NCBI RefSeq assembly: GCF_003573695.1
Contig: NC_039362.1
Coordinates: 198,006,585 to 198,070,584, forward strand
DNA: 64,000 bases
Direction of reading: 5' to 3'
From: Papaver somniferum
Lineage: Eukaryota; Streptophyta; Magnoliopsida; Ranunculales; Papaveraceae
Shown one piece after another: positions 21,480-30,914 of this stretch. The position numbers and the translations under genes were made by a program. Below the pieces are notes generated by a model. The model made no database searches, had not been told where the DNA came from, and worked only from the letters and a program-made list of their open reading frames with translations. Numbering within the stretch: position 1 is the stretch's first letter; each line of letters begins with the position of its first letter.

Positions 21480-21706
21480 ATCTATATATAAATAGAAGCC
21501 TAAGAGCAGTTCCTATGGACTCAACAAATCAAAGATTTGTTCATTTTGATCCCACTATGGACTCAACATACACGAAAAATGGATGGGCAAACCAACAAAT
21601 TTGTTGGTTTGTTGAGTGAGTTGGATGATCAACCGGGCGTTCAAAGGAAAGCCGCGCGGGCCTATAAAATCCGCGCGGGCAAAGGATATCCGCGGGAGTT
21701 TCTACC
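21480..21706. repeat. Palindrome-rich segment with CGCG block
   Basis: It contains AACAAATC-AAA-GATTTGTT (21523-21541), a perfect 22-bp palindrome at 21589-21610 (AAACCAACAAA plus its complement), and two copies of CCGCGCGGGC followed by CCGCGGG (21651-21697), very GC-rich for this window. Overlapping open frames on both strands (21537-21885) follow from this structure and run into the LTR, so I do not call them genes. It could be a small transposon next to the LTR. Copy 2 has it at 52244-52470. Confidence 0.55.
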
Positions 21707-23319
21707 TGACAAAGCGAGGGTCTAACAACCACACCCAATATTTCGTTCGGGAATCTGTATGGACTAACTCCAATATAATTCCAAGAGAATCAACTAGACA
21801 GTCAGACTCAGTCAAGGAAATATATCCAAGAGTTATATCTCAATTTCTCAACACAATCTGCAATCGAACATATAGAAATCTGTGAGCCCGATTGATATGA
21901 GAAATAACTTGAACGGTATCAAAAAATTTCAATCAACAACCAAAGGTCGGATTTAGCAATTGATTGAACTGCGCAGAACCTGTGATATTTTAATTATATA
22001 AACAAATATAATGCGGAAAAGAAGTAACAAGGACACCAGAAGTTTTGTTAACGAGGAAACCGCAAATGCAGAAAAACCACGGGACCTAGTCCATATTTAA
22101 ACACCACATTGTATTAAGCCTCTACAGACTCTAGCCTACTACAAGTTAACTTTGGACTGGAATGTAGTTGAGCCCTAACCAATCTCACACTGATTAAGGT
22201 ACAGTCGCGTTCCTTACGTCTCTGAATCCCAGCAGGTTTATACGCACTTGATTCCCTTAGCTGATCTCACCCACAACTAAGAATTTCTACGACCCAAAGT
22301 CGAAGACTTGATAAACAAATCTGTCTCCCACAGAAAAGTCTATTACGATAGATAAATCTGTCTCCCACAGAAATACCTATGAAGTTTGTTCCGTCTTTCG
22401 ATAAATCAAGGTGAACAGGAACCAATTACTTATATTCACGAAGAACAGCCTAGAAGTATCAATCACCTCACAATAACTTAACTATATGGTAGTAGAACAA
22501 TTTACTGTGGAATCACAGAGAATTAGACGAAGAGCTTTGTGATTAGTTTTTATATCTTACCTATCGGAGATAAATATTGAGAAAATCTTAGAGAATATAG
22601 TGCTCAATACGATATAACAAGTAAGATCAGAACACGCAACTACAGAGAAAATAGTTGGGCTTGGCTTCAGAATCCAATGAAGTCTTTAAGTCGTTAGCCT
22701 ATAATGGTTTTAGGAAAAACCTAGGTTAAAGGAGAATCGACTCTAGTCGTAACTAGTATCACACATGAGGTATGGGGATTAGGTTTCCTAGTTGCTAGAG
22801 TTCTCCCTTATATAGTCTTCAAATCAGGGACTGATAACTTTGTAACTAAGAAATCAATATTCACCGTTGGATAAAAACCTGATTTAAGATTCATGCTAAG
22901 TTTGCACAAAACCAAGAAAATATCTCTCTACCGTTAGATGGTCTTAGCATGTTACAAACAAATTAAATATACTTTCATTTAGACATGGGTAACCGTACTT
23001 AAACGTGTATATTGAGTTGGCTCAACAATTGTTAATCGATGTTAGCCATATGAACACTTTTGTGTTAACCATGTTCATCTTAACACTTCTAGAACAAATG
23101 ATAATCAAATGAATCTAATTGTGTTACTCATAGAGTTTTTCAATTGTTTGTATTCTTATAGAAGTGTACAAGACACAATTGAAGCATAATCGGATTGATT
23201 CAAAAGAATCAGTTCACGAACATTTTAGCCACGATTTGCAAAGATTGCATTCAATATATAAATGTATTTGTTCATGAGTATGAAATCGTACTTAACCGAT
23301 TTTAGAACTTAACCACATA

Positions 23320-23525
23320 AGTTTGCAAACGGGTATGCAAACTTAGGTTCCAGACTTGATCTTTTCGGATAGCTTGCAAACGGGCATGCATAATGTCGTT
23401 CCAGACCACATTCAGGTGAAACAATTTGCAAACGGGTACGCAAACTTAGTTCCCGGACTTTAACATTTAAAACCGTTTGCATACCGGTATGTTACAACAG
23501 TTTACATATGGGTATGCATACTGTG
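23320..23525 (-). repeat. LTR motif array, GTTTGCAAACGGGTATGC type
   Basis: Repeated GTTTGCAAAC, GGGTATGCAAACTTAG, GGGCATGCATAATG and CATACCGGTATG, with variable spacers. It occupies the LTR position where family 1 carries GTTCGCGAAC motifs. Copy 2 has it at about 54085-54290. The LTR at 61540 has a third version at 62150-62400. Confidence 0.7.
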
Positions 23526-23858
23526 TTATATCCAGACAATGATTAAGTACTTTAAGCAAATAATAAAAACATAAATCCATCTCAAGACTAGAGACATACC
23601 TTTTTAGAAGAATCCAATCGAATTCTACAATCTTATCAAAAATTCAAAATCATATCCAACATAATGTGTGTTCCCCAGTTCTTATGTTTCCCTCACCGTA
23701 TACATAACATGGCATTTCTTGGTGAGGATGCACTTTCAATACAATCAAGTTGTGTTTTGGTGAACAATGTCTTTCTCACCACAGGTGTCAGGAACCGACT
23801 TTTCCGCAACCATGGATTTTTCACAATCTATAGTTTTTGGTTTATTACGTTTCTTCTT

Positions 23859-24188
23859 CTACTGATTCTTGTGTTCCACTTTTGAGTTATCATGAAAGAG
23901 ATAACTTTTAGAACCTTTCATATCTAATGTCATTTTTCCCAAGAAATTTGTAACTTCCAACATCATGGATTTTGCCTTCTCCATAGTCATGGAATTTTCT
24001 GGGAGATCATTTCTTTTGACACTCAGTGCATCATTGGCTTTCTTTGGTACCCACAGCTGCGTGCATTTAGGAACAACCAGAACCTTCTTCCAATTACTCT
24101 CTTCTAGATTTCTCGAAAGATAATTGGATTGACTATTCTTTTGCAAGTTAGGTTTTCTCCAATTGGGAGCATCAGATCTTATCTTCAT
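23859..24188 (-). pseudogene. Gag post-knuckle segment of element 2
   Basis: A 109-aa frame contains residues CTQLWVPKKAN. A TxxWVPK-type block follows the zinc knuckle in many plant copia polyproteins just before protease. The frame stops soon afterwards and nothing protease-like follows. A hAT element separates it from the knuckle. Copy 2 is 57021-57350. The mirror-strand frame at 23664-23885 is considered a shadow. Confidence 0.5.
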
Positions 24189-24335
24189 CTTTACGAAGTT
24201 ATCCTTTTGATAACTATTATGATTGTGAAAAGGATTCGTATGACGTTTATAGGAAAATCTAAGGGTGCACAGGAACCGAGCCAGACCGACGAACCGTACC
24301 TGGTTTTGTACCGAACCGAGGAACGGGGTACAGGT

Positions 24336-24390
24336 ACCGGTCCTAAAAATAGGAACCGAGGCTAGGGAGGTACAGGTACACAGTCCTGAC
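24336..24390. repeat. hAT subterminal direct repeat, left
   Basis: ACCGGTCCTAAAAATAGG-type sequence followed by AACCGAGGCTAGGGAGGTAC and AGGTACACAGTC. It recurs in the same orientation at 26282-26334 near the other end. Direct subterminal repeats next to inverted termini are likely transposase-binding sites. Inference. Confidence 0.7.
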
Positions 24391-25619
24391 CTAGTCCCAT
24401 GCCGAACCGTACCGTCTGTACCGATTAGTTGTAGCCGTCATATTTAGGGGATGATAGATCAATAATAACCGTTGGATTAGGTTGTGGTATGTAAGCAAAC
24501 ATTATAGGGCTAGGGTTTCTATTCTCAATTTCGTTTCTTTGTTTCTTTCCGTCTCTGAGAAGGAGAAGAAATGTAGAACTCTATTGGATTACTCCTTTGT
24601 CTCGTTGATTGATATTGGTTTATGTCTCAGTTCTTACTAAGAGGTAATCAGATGTTTCAGATTTTGATTTTTTTTCTTCAATTTAGGTTAACGTTTCTTC
24701 TAATCTGCATCTTCTTATCTGTGTACCTCTCTTTCATTATAATCATGTTTTCGTTGATGATTCGTGAATAATCAAGACAAAGCTTCGATGTGTAATCATT
24801 ACTTTTGTGAAGTTTTGAATCTTTTGATCTTGAAAGCTATGTCTGATTATTTTAGGGTTTAACTTTCACAGTGTAAGACAAAGGGAAAAGAAAGGAACTG
24901 AACTGGATTAAGTATCAATCAGATTATCTAAAGGAGTGGAGAAAGATAAGGAAAAGGTTAGAGATTTGTTGTTGTTTTGGATTATGTTGTTCCTAATTCA
25001 CTGTCTAGTGTCTAGTGCTAATCTTTGAATGGTAATGGTGATGTTTAGTAATTTGAGTACTTCTTTTTCTTTTTGTTAATGAAATTAGGGTGTTAGTAAT
25101 TGTTCTGATTTCTAATTTACATGATTGCTAGAAGTAGGTAGATAATTAGTTAGTTACTCAATCTTTTGGTGTTGTAAAAGTGCATTTACTTGCAGTAATG
25201 CTCAAATTTTGTGGTTTTGTAACTTTTGTTTATAAAGTTAATATGGGTTAGGTGTTCCTACTAGTTACAATTAGCAATCTGGGATTACGATTTGGTTCAT
25301 TATACTGCTGTTAGACTTTATTGATGATGATATAAGTACCAAGTAGTTAACTGCAATTACATGTTAGAGCAGGACAAGAATGACAAGTAGTTAGTTCTTA
25401 TGTTTCATGAATCTTCTTATGTTTCATCACCTCCCTGTTTGTCTAAATAAAATGGATTTTATTGAAATGAAGAATCAATAGGTACTGAGAAGTTAATGTG
25501 AATAGGTTTTTTGTTGCTTAAAGTTTTAGGAGTAGATAATATTGATTTGTTTATCTGACTTGATCAAGTGTATTGTTGCAGATAATCTTGATTAGTTGCT
25601 GAAATTTGTTATTGGACTA

Positions 25620-25895
25620 GAGACAGGCTAAGGAAGCCAATACAACTTGATCTTCTATCTGATTACATACCAGATGATGATGTTGAACTTGAAGAAGGTA
25701 ACATATAATTATACAAACATATATTGATAAACATATTACATTATTACTTGTGTTTGGCAGTAATAGATATAGACTAATAGTTACCAACTGCTATTATTTG
25801 TTTTTGCAGCGTTACTTGGTCCTATCAACAATAATGCCACCACCACAAGTGCTGCTGACATGGATTAGAAGATCAAGATTCAAGACTTTGTATTT
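25620..25895 (+). pseudogene. Spliced-gene-like remnant inside the hAT
   Basis: An exon-like stretch ending GAAGAAG followed by GTAACATAT (25697), then TTTTTGCAG (25801-25809) and another short coding-like stretch with a stop. Residues such as RLRKPIQLDLLSDYIPDDD are read across. Around 24500 a T-rich leader and GGGTTT motifs resemble a plant 5' UTR. This could be the worn 3' end of the original transposase gene or a captured host fragment. Unrecognised. Confidence 0.3.
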
Positions 25896-26504
25896 GTCAT
25901 TGCCACCACTGTCCAGTCATTGCTACTGCAACACTAGCTTCACTGCTAGTTGTTCTTTTTTCAGATTTTCTCATTTTCAAGACTTAGTGTGTGATTTGTA
26001 TGCTACTGCCTACTGCTACTTGTTCTTTTTTCGTATTTTCAAGACTTTATTGTGTGTGTTTGGCCCTTTGGTTTGCTAGTATTATTGTTACTTATTAGTT
26101 GTTGCTTTGTTCTTTGATTGAGATATTACTTAATATATTGAAAAACAGGTAAAATAGGTACTTAGATTTTCTGGGAAAATGACAGAAATATATGTCTGGA
26201 AAAGTACCGACTGGTACCGGAACCGTACCTGGTACCGTACGTGTACTGAATGGTACCGGAACCGAGGTACAAGGTACATGTACCGGTCCAAAATTTTGGA
26301 ACCGAGGCTAGGGAGGTACAGGTACTCAGTCTCGCCAAGAACCGAGCCGAACCGTACCGTGTGCACCCTTAGGAAAATCTAGATTTATTACAGCATTGAT
26401 TTTGCCTAAAGGGGATTATCCTTAACATATGATCTTGGTTTCATAAATTCTTGTGATTCCCAAACAAGAACATCATGAAGTTTCTAATTCCTTATACGAA
26501 AATG

Positions 26505-26545
26505 ACATCTCCTTTTCAGGTGACCTTTGTTTCACAATAATGACA
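26505..26545 (-). pseudogene. Zinc-knuckle motif with one-base deletion (element 2)
   Basis: The two leading Cys codons (26545-26543 and 26536-26534, C-H-Y-C) and the last Cys codon (26507-26505) are visible, but the span is 41 bases instead of the 42 needed for CX2CX4HX4C, so the frame breaks inside the motif. The same 41-base form is in copy 2 (59682-59722). Knuckle Cys residues are intact here, unlike element 1. Confidence 0.65.
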
Positions 26546-26638
26546 AATATAAGGAATGTTCTTACCCGGATTCGTATGTGCTGGCTTTGGAGGTTGATAA
26601 AATTTGCTCTTTCAAACCTTAACTGCCAGTGAAGGTAT

Positions 26639-27137
26639 TTAACTTTTGCCATCAGTGGAAACCTTTTGTTGAGAAGAATCACTAGCCTTGACAAATTTTA
26701 CCTCTTTGCTAATACATGGAGCATCTATTCCCTTATAGCCCAAACCTTGTGTATTACGATGATTTTTACTTGCTCCTAGCATAGTGGTTAATTTTTTCGA
26801 ACTAGTATTGAACTTTTCCAAGTCCTCCTCCAACATCTTGATTTTATCAAGAGCATGAGCTAAATCAGCCTCAAGGCGTTTTTCTCGAGAGAGAAAGACA
26901 CTTTCTCTGTCATTGAAACAATTTTGTTGAGAGTCACACCTTGCTTCAGATTCTGCAAGTTTTTTTCAACATAAAGAGATTTCGACGAAGATTTTCACAT
27001 TCAGAATTCTTTGAACGTACATCTTCTTCACGATCTTTAATAAGGGATTGTAAGAGATTATATCCAAAATCGTAACCTTTAAAGAGTTTTCTCATTTTCT
27101 TGTTTTCTAGACAGAGAGGGGTCAGAAACTCAGCCAA
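26639..27137 (-). pseudogene. Gag coiled-coil region of element 2 (copy 1)
   Basis: One frame (27137-26946) has LLQSLIKDREEDVRSKNSEC, a helical heptad-like stretch. A second (26836-26639) has LEEDLEKFNTSSKKLTTML and QGLGYKG, then FVKA, the standard pre-knuckle block of plant copia Gag. A frame change separates them. Copy 2 differs by an indel that fuses more of the helical part (60315-60037). Confidence 0.6.
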
Positions 27138-27146
27138 GTAAGATGT

Positions 27147-27401
27147 TTACTTATTTTTCTTCGTGAGATGGTCAAAAGGCTTGATGTATTGCGAGACTTC
27201 CTCATCAACAACATATCCCTCCTCTGAATCACTTTCATCCGAAATATCATCCAACTGTTCATCTAGGCGTGTTTCCCAATTATACACAGTTTCAGACAAT
27301 GAAGAATATGTGAGATATTTCTCAGGAGAAACAAAGCTTTGAACCAACTCAGAACGTTTCTGTACTGGTGATGCGTTGTTTGAGATAGTACATCTTTCCA
27401 T
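27147..27401 (-). CDS. First ORF of element 2, acidic, unrecognised
   Basis: An 84-aa frame starts MERCTISNNASP next to the same leader (CATAGAGTCAGATTGCTATA) that precedes the gag Met of element 1. It is Ser-rich then acidic (DEQLDDISDESDSEEGYV) and lacks the F-D-x-N-Y-P-x-W block, so the N-terminal Gag domain has been lost or replaced. Copy 2 (60325-60580) has a nonsense change (TCA TAG) near the acidic run. Confidence 0.45.
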   Translation of the reverse strand: MERCTISNNASPVQKRSELVQSFVSPEKYLTYSSLSETVYNWETRLDEQLDDISDESDSEEGYVVDEEVSQYIKPFDHLTKKNK

Positions 27402-27671
27402 AGAGTCAGATTGCTATAAACACAGACTTATAAGGTCTTATCTACTCCCAGTTAAGTCATATCTCTTTACTGTTGTCATGCCACCAAGGTTTCGTATTTC
27501 TTGCATGTGGGTTGATAGTTCTAATTTTGATGAGTCATAGTTGAGTAACTGGTCATTGCAACTGCCCTATGTGGATGTTAATATCGTTGCACCAAAGTAA
27601 ATATTGTCCTCTCTCATTAAACACATATATCTCATTGTCGTTATCATTATACTTTTCCACACATACTCAAG

Positions 27672-27782
27672 TGGTCTGTGACTCAAATATAAACTGTATT
27701 GAACGAGAGTTTGCGTACTTTTTTATCAGTGAAACTGGGTACTTGATACAGTGGGTTGCAACAGATTCAATTTGGAGTTTAG
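27672..27782 (+). pseudogene. Exon-like fragment (possible captured exon)
   Basis: An open stretch between CTCAAG and TTTAG|GTATTG reads residues such as FISETGYLIQWVATDSIW. The codon pattern looks protein-like and the borders resemble splice sites, but the upstream polypyrimidine tract is weak. Unrecognised. Confidence 0.3.
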
Positions 27783-28230
27783 GTATTGTTGTTCCCTCCT
27801 TTTTTCTCCTGCCGCATCTCTACTATCTTTCTGATCTCTTTCTTTCATTAACTGTTTAATCTCTTTTAGATTTAGTGATTAATGATTAATGATACTTTTG
27901 ATTATTCACTGTTTTTCTTATTTTGCAGGTACGATTTCTTACTTTGAGTTTTTTTTTTTCTTTTTTCCAAGAGTTTGATAACAATCAAAACGTGTGTTTC
28001 GTTCAATTATTAACATACTGGTAATCCAACAACAAAAACCCCTAATTTTACTTTTAGATCAAACTATGATTTAAGACAATCCATCCTCCCATCCCAGGGA
28101 AGGAACTATATCTAATACTCCTGCAGATGGCATTAAAAATCACAGTGATCATCTTGGCACTCAAATGAACCCACAATCCATTTTTACACCAATCAATAGA
28201 ATTAGAGTAAAAAAAGAGTAATTTTAAATT

Positions 28231-28773
28231 GATCTCCAACAAGGTTTTAAAAAGCGAAAGCGTGGGGCGAAGCGCTTTCATATCAAAGCGTAAAGCGTTG
28301 CAAAAGCGTAAAGCGAAAGCGAGCTTTATAAAATATATATAATATATATAAATAAGAAGTCTCCAACCTAATAAAAGAAAATTACGAACTTCAGATAATA
28401 CATAATTAAACTAACTAAGCATACTGATACACCTATTCTACTCAAGAGCTATCAAAGTATATTAGCCACGAATTTTTGCATCATTCATATCATCATGTAG
28501 GCAGTCATTGTCATCATGATCATCATTTCCAACTTTTGCATCATAGAAGAAGAGGCAGAAGAAGAAACATTTCTAAAAGAGGGAATAAAAAAAATTAGGT
28601 TTATAAGTATTAGCAAACGTGTAACAGGCCCAATTGAGCCTCAAAGCCCAACTTTTCATCTTCTAATATATACCAAATCACAGAGCGGTGCTCTAGAAGC
28701 GCCTATGACCTAAAGCGCAAAAAAGCACCCAAAAGCGCACCCCAGAAGCGCCTTTTTAAACCATGATCTCCAA
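28231..28773. mobile_element. MULE-like MITE with 9-bp target duplication
   Basis: GATCTCCAA occurs at 28231-28239 and 28765-28773. Between them a 525-bp element begins CAAGGTTTTAAAAAGCG and ends GCGCCTTTTTAAACCAT, imperfect inverted ends. AAAGCG/AAGCGC motifs cluster at both ends. Nine-bp duplications are typical of Mutator-like elements. No coding capacity: open frames inside are short and unrelated to anything I know. Confidence 0.75.
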
Positions 28774-29085
28774 TATTTCTTATGTTTAAGGTTGTCTGTA
28801 TTAGAGGAGTAATGGATTACGAAATAATGCTGTTTTTCATTGCAGCGAGAATTGCTGATTCCAGTTTACTTTTGAGGAGGCTTTAAAACTAAGTTAGGTT
28901 GCTGTTTTTCATTGCAGTATTAACCGTAACACATAATCAGATTTAGTTTATAAGAATAAGTAAGTATATGGTTTTTAGGTGGAGTGTTGATCCTCAACAC
29001 CATTGACTCTATCACAACTACAATCTACACAATAACAGTAGCAATACTGATACTTTTTTATTTTTTGTTTTGTGTTTCTTTTCAG

Positions 29086-29142
29086 TCAAGACATGATCGA
29101 GGCCTTGCAGCGCACAATTGAGGGGGAACATAAAGCCCAAGG
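29086..29142 (+). pseudogene. Short exon-like fragment (possible captured exon)
   Basis: Between TTTCTTTTCAG and GTTAATTTTGG lies a 57-base open stretch reading QDMIEALQRTIEGEHKAQ in one frame. It has a good polypyrimidine tract and GT donor. It is far more protein-like than its AT-rich flanks. Unrecognised. Likely a gene fragment inside the Helitron. Confidence 0.45.
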
Positions 29143-29360
29143 GTTAATTTTGGTTTCACATATGCTTTTTTGTTTACTACTCCGGTACAAATAGTGAATT
29201 TTTTTCTATATTGACTAGGTATGTATTAATTAATAAGTACACTGGTTATTATTTTTGTTGAATGCTATTGGAAATGGCTTTATATTTCTATCAACTCCTA
29301 TCACCATCTTTTCAAACACTGTCCAACAAAGATAAAAAAAAGAAAGAAAATAAAAACAAA

Positions 29361-29800
29361 CACCAAATCAATATCCGAAGCGAGGGGCGAGGAGAAACAC
29401 CAAATCAATATCCGAAGCGAGGGGCGAGGAGAAGCCGAGCTATACCAAATCGAAAATCCTCGGCATGCATCTGGAATAGGTGAGAGGAATCCAAACCACA
29501 CCAAATTAAAAATCCTAAACATGCATCGAACCAGACATGATTAATAATCCTAAGTATGCATCGGGACGAGGCGAAGCCGATCCACACAAAATCAAAAATT
29601 CTATGCGACGGGGCGAGGTGAAGCCAAGCCATATCAAATCAAAAACTCCTTAGCATGCATTGGGGCGAGGCGAAGCCGAGCCACACCAAATCAAAACTCC
29701 TAAATAATGGGGCGGTGGAAACCCTGCGACAACAAGTAAAAAATGCGAGCCGGGGCGAGACGAAGCCACATCACACCAAACCAAAAATATGGTTAAAAGA
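29361..29800. repeat. Degenerate GC-rich minisatellite near the Helitron 3' end
   Basis: Two exact 37-base units (29361-29397, 29398-29434) begin a longer series sharing GGGGCGAGGCGAAGCCGAGC, CACCAAATCAAAAATCC and GCATGCATC blocks at spacings of about 35-100 bases. Helitrons often carry such repeats near the 3' end. Overlapping open frames on both strands here are a product of the repeat. Confidence 0.75.
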
Positions 29801-29858
29801 AAATAAAATGTGTATGGTTTTCGGGTCCCCCGGTGCGTAGCACGGGCACAAAATCTAG

Positions 29859-29984
29859 TTGGATTGGTAACACCAGTGGAATTTGGAAATTCCCCGTAGC
29901 TGCCATGCAAATTTCAATTTGAAAATTCCCCGTAGCTGCCATGCAAATTTCACTTAGTAAGTTCATTGACAAAACCTACAAAAG

Positions 29985-30021
<37 letters not shown>
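29859..30021 (-). pseudogene. Exon fragment with 36-bp in-frame duplication, and A run
   Basis: The minus strand reads NLLSEICMAATGNFQI followed by another EICMAATGNFQI: a 36-bp unit is duplicated (29880-29915, 29916-29951), exactly 12 codons. Upstream on the same strand is a long T run (29986-30020 as 35 A on the plus strand) then TTTTGTAG, like a 3' splice site. It probably belongs to the remnant at 30022-30478. Unrecognised. Confidence 0.4.
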
Positions 30022-30022
<1 letters not shown>

Positions 30023-30478
30023 AGTGATGAACCTTCCAATTTCCAACACCAACTGATTGTTCACCATTGGCATATGAACTGACAAAATAATGAAAGGATC
30101 ATGTTTTGGCAAAGAAAAGATATAAGGTCTTTCCAGTAGAAAGGCCATGTCAATAGGTGATGCGGTTCAAGCAAGAAAAGCCAGCAGATATGTTCCAGTC
30201 TTTTGACAAGGATGAAACTATGCTTTCCCTATTTCTCAGGCTCCAAAAAACAATCTCTCTTTCTGATGGATTCCACAGACTCTCTTCCAGGTGCAGGCAG
30301 AGTGACGTCTGTTGTTGAACGATATGCAGCAAACCAAGGTTCGAAAGAGTCTGGAAGAACGAAGTAAACCAAACTTAAATTTAGGAAAAAATGAAGAAGG
30401 TACCTATAAAAAAACAAAGGCTGTTTAAATAGGGCAATGCATTCATTCCAACAAAAACTAAATTCATCTAAAAACATA
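30022..30478 (-). pseudogene. Decayed coding remnant, unrecognised (copy 2)
   Basis: Near-exact copy of 1-457. Here the downstream side is visible: a frame from 30148 reads MAFLLERPYIFSLPKHDPF and continues to EIGRFITS, then the poly-T tract and the exon-like block at 29859-29951. Frame changes between segments make a working gene unlikely. Confidence 0.35.
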
Positions 30479-30914
30479 CAAAATGATTGCTGAGTGTAAA
30501 CCCGCTACCTGCTACCACAATATTTAGTACTCATGAAACACACAAAGTCATGTCAAACCAGTTGTGGAAGAACATAGCCCTAGCTACTTCACAGTTTGCT
30601 CCAAACAAGAAGATAAAGAACCATGTAGACTATTATGTTCCTGTGCTGCATATCTCATGTTGCCCTATAGGGAGACCGTAAGAATTGTAAATTAACATAT
30701 TCGCAATGTGGAATATTAAGTTTGCACAAACAGACATTAAATTCATCATTTACATAAACTTGAGCTTCACTTCCTAAACTTGTATTGCAGTAGCTCCAAA
30801 AGATGCAATTATCTTCTAAGAAGAAAAACTAAAAGTAAAGACTAGGCTGAAACTACAAGTATTATAATAAGAGCTGTAAACACATTCATTAGCTATTGAC
30901 ACATTCGCTATACC
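30479..30914. other. Gene 3' flank (copy 2), no gene seen
   Basis: Copy of 458-887 with one 2-base deletion (ACTACAAG for ACTACTAAG near 30856). Nothing coding is supported. Confidence 0.4.

Larger units (their letters stand above)
24252..26379. mobile_element. Non-autonomous hAT element with 8-bp target duplication (copy 1)
   Basis: The element is 24260-26371 (2112 bp), with terminal TAAGGGTGCAC and GTGCACCCTTA inverted repeats and perfect 8-bp duplications GGAAAATC at 24252-24259 and 26372-26379. Subterminal regions are packed with ACCGAACCG and GGTACCG motifs, typical hAT transposase-binding clusters. The interior has no frame over about 110 aa, so no transposase. It interrupts the gag remnant of element 2. 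Copy 2 has it at 57422-59545, so it predates the 30-kb duplication. Confidence 0.92.
1..27440. repeat. Segmental tandem duplication, copy 1
   Basis: This stretch recurs in direct orientation at 30022-60618. Long blocks are identical or differ by scattered single bases, so the duplication is recent. The window starts inside the unit, so the true left edge of copy 1 is unseen. Homology stops sharply at 27440, where copy 1 continues with unrelated DNA and copy 2 continues into the retrotransposon leader, PBS and LTR. Relative to copy 2, copy 1 has lost 2398 bp at 23546/23547 and about 444 bp near 19771, and lacks the MITE seen in copy 2. The alternative explanation is two haplotypes assembled end to end. 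Confidence 0.97.
21707..27440 (-). mobile_element. Element 2 remnant: gag-only copia-type element (copy 1)
   Basis: Left (3') LTR 21707-23546 is truncated: a 2398-bp deletion removes its start, the polypurine tract and adjoining internal DNA. Then come a post-knuckle gag segment (23859-24188), a hAT insertion (24260-26371), knuckle and coiled-coil gag parts (26505-27137) and the first frame (27147-27401). The leader ends at 27440 where homology to copy 2 stops, so the PBS and 5' LTR are absent here. See 52471-61539 for the fuller form. Confidence 0.85.
27441..29858. mobile_element. Probable Helitron, 3' end clear, 5' end tentative
   Basis: The 3' end is a hairpin-forming CCCCGGTGCGTAGCACGGG (29827-29845) followed 9 bases later by CTAG (29855-29858) and a T, the classic Helitron terminus. 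GC-rich degenerate repeats lie just inside. The first bases of this copy-1-specific DNA, after an A, are TCTACTCCC, which fits the rule that Helitrons start TC after A. If so the element is 2418 bp and non-autonomous, with no Rep/helicase. The coincidence of its 5' edge with the duplication breakpoint is suspicious, so the 5' border needs proof. Confidence 0.55.

Noticed and set aside
21537..21885. Overlapping open frames on both strands
   Set aside because: They run from a palindromic repeat into an LTR. Their conservation reflects the duplicated repeat, not coding.
29963..30148. 61-aa frame ending in poly-Phe
   Set aside because: The Phe run is the poly-T tract of a probable intron. Only the N-terminal part may be coding.
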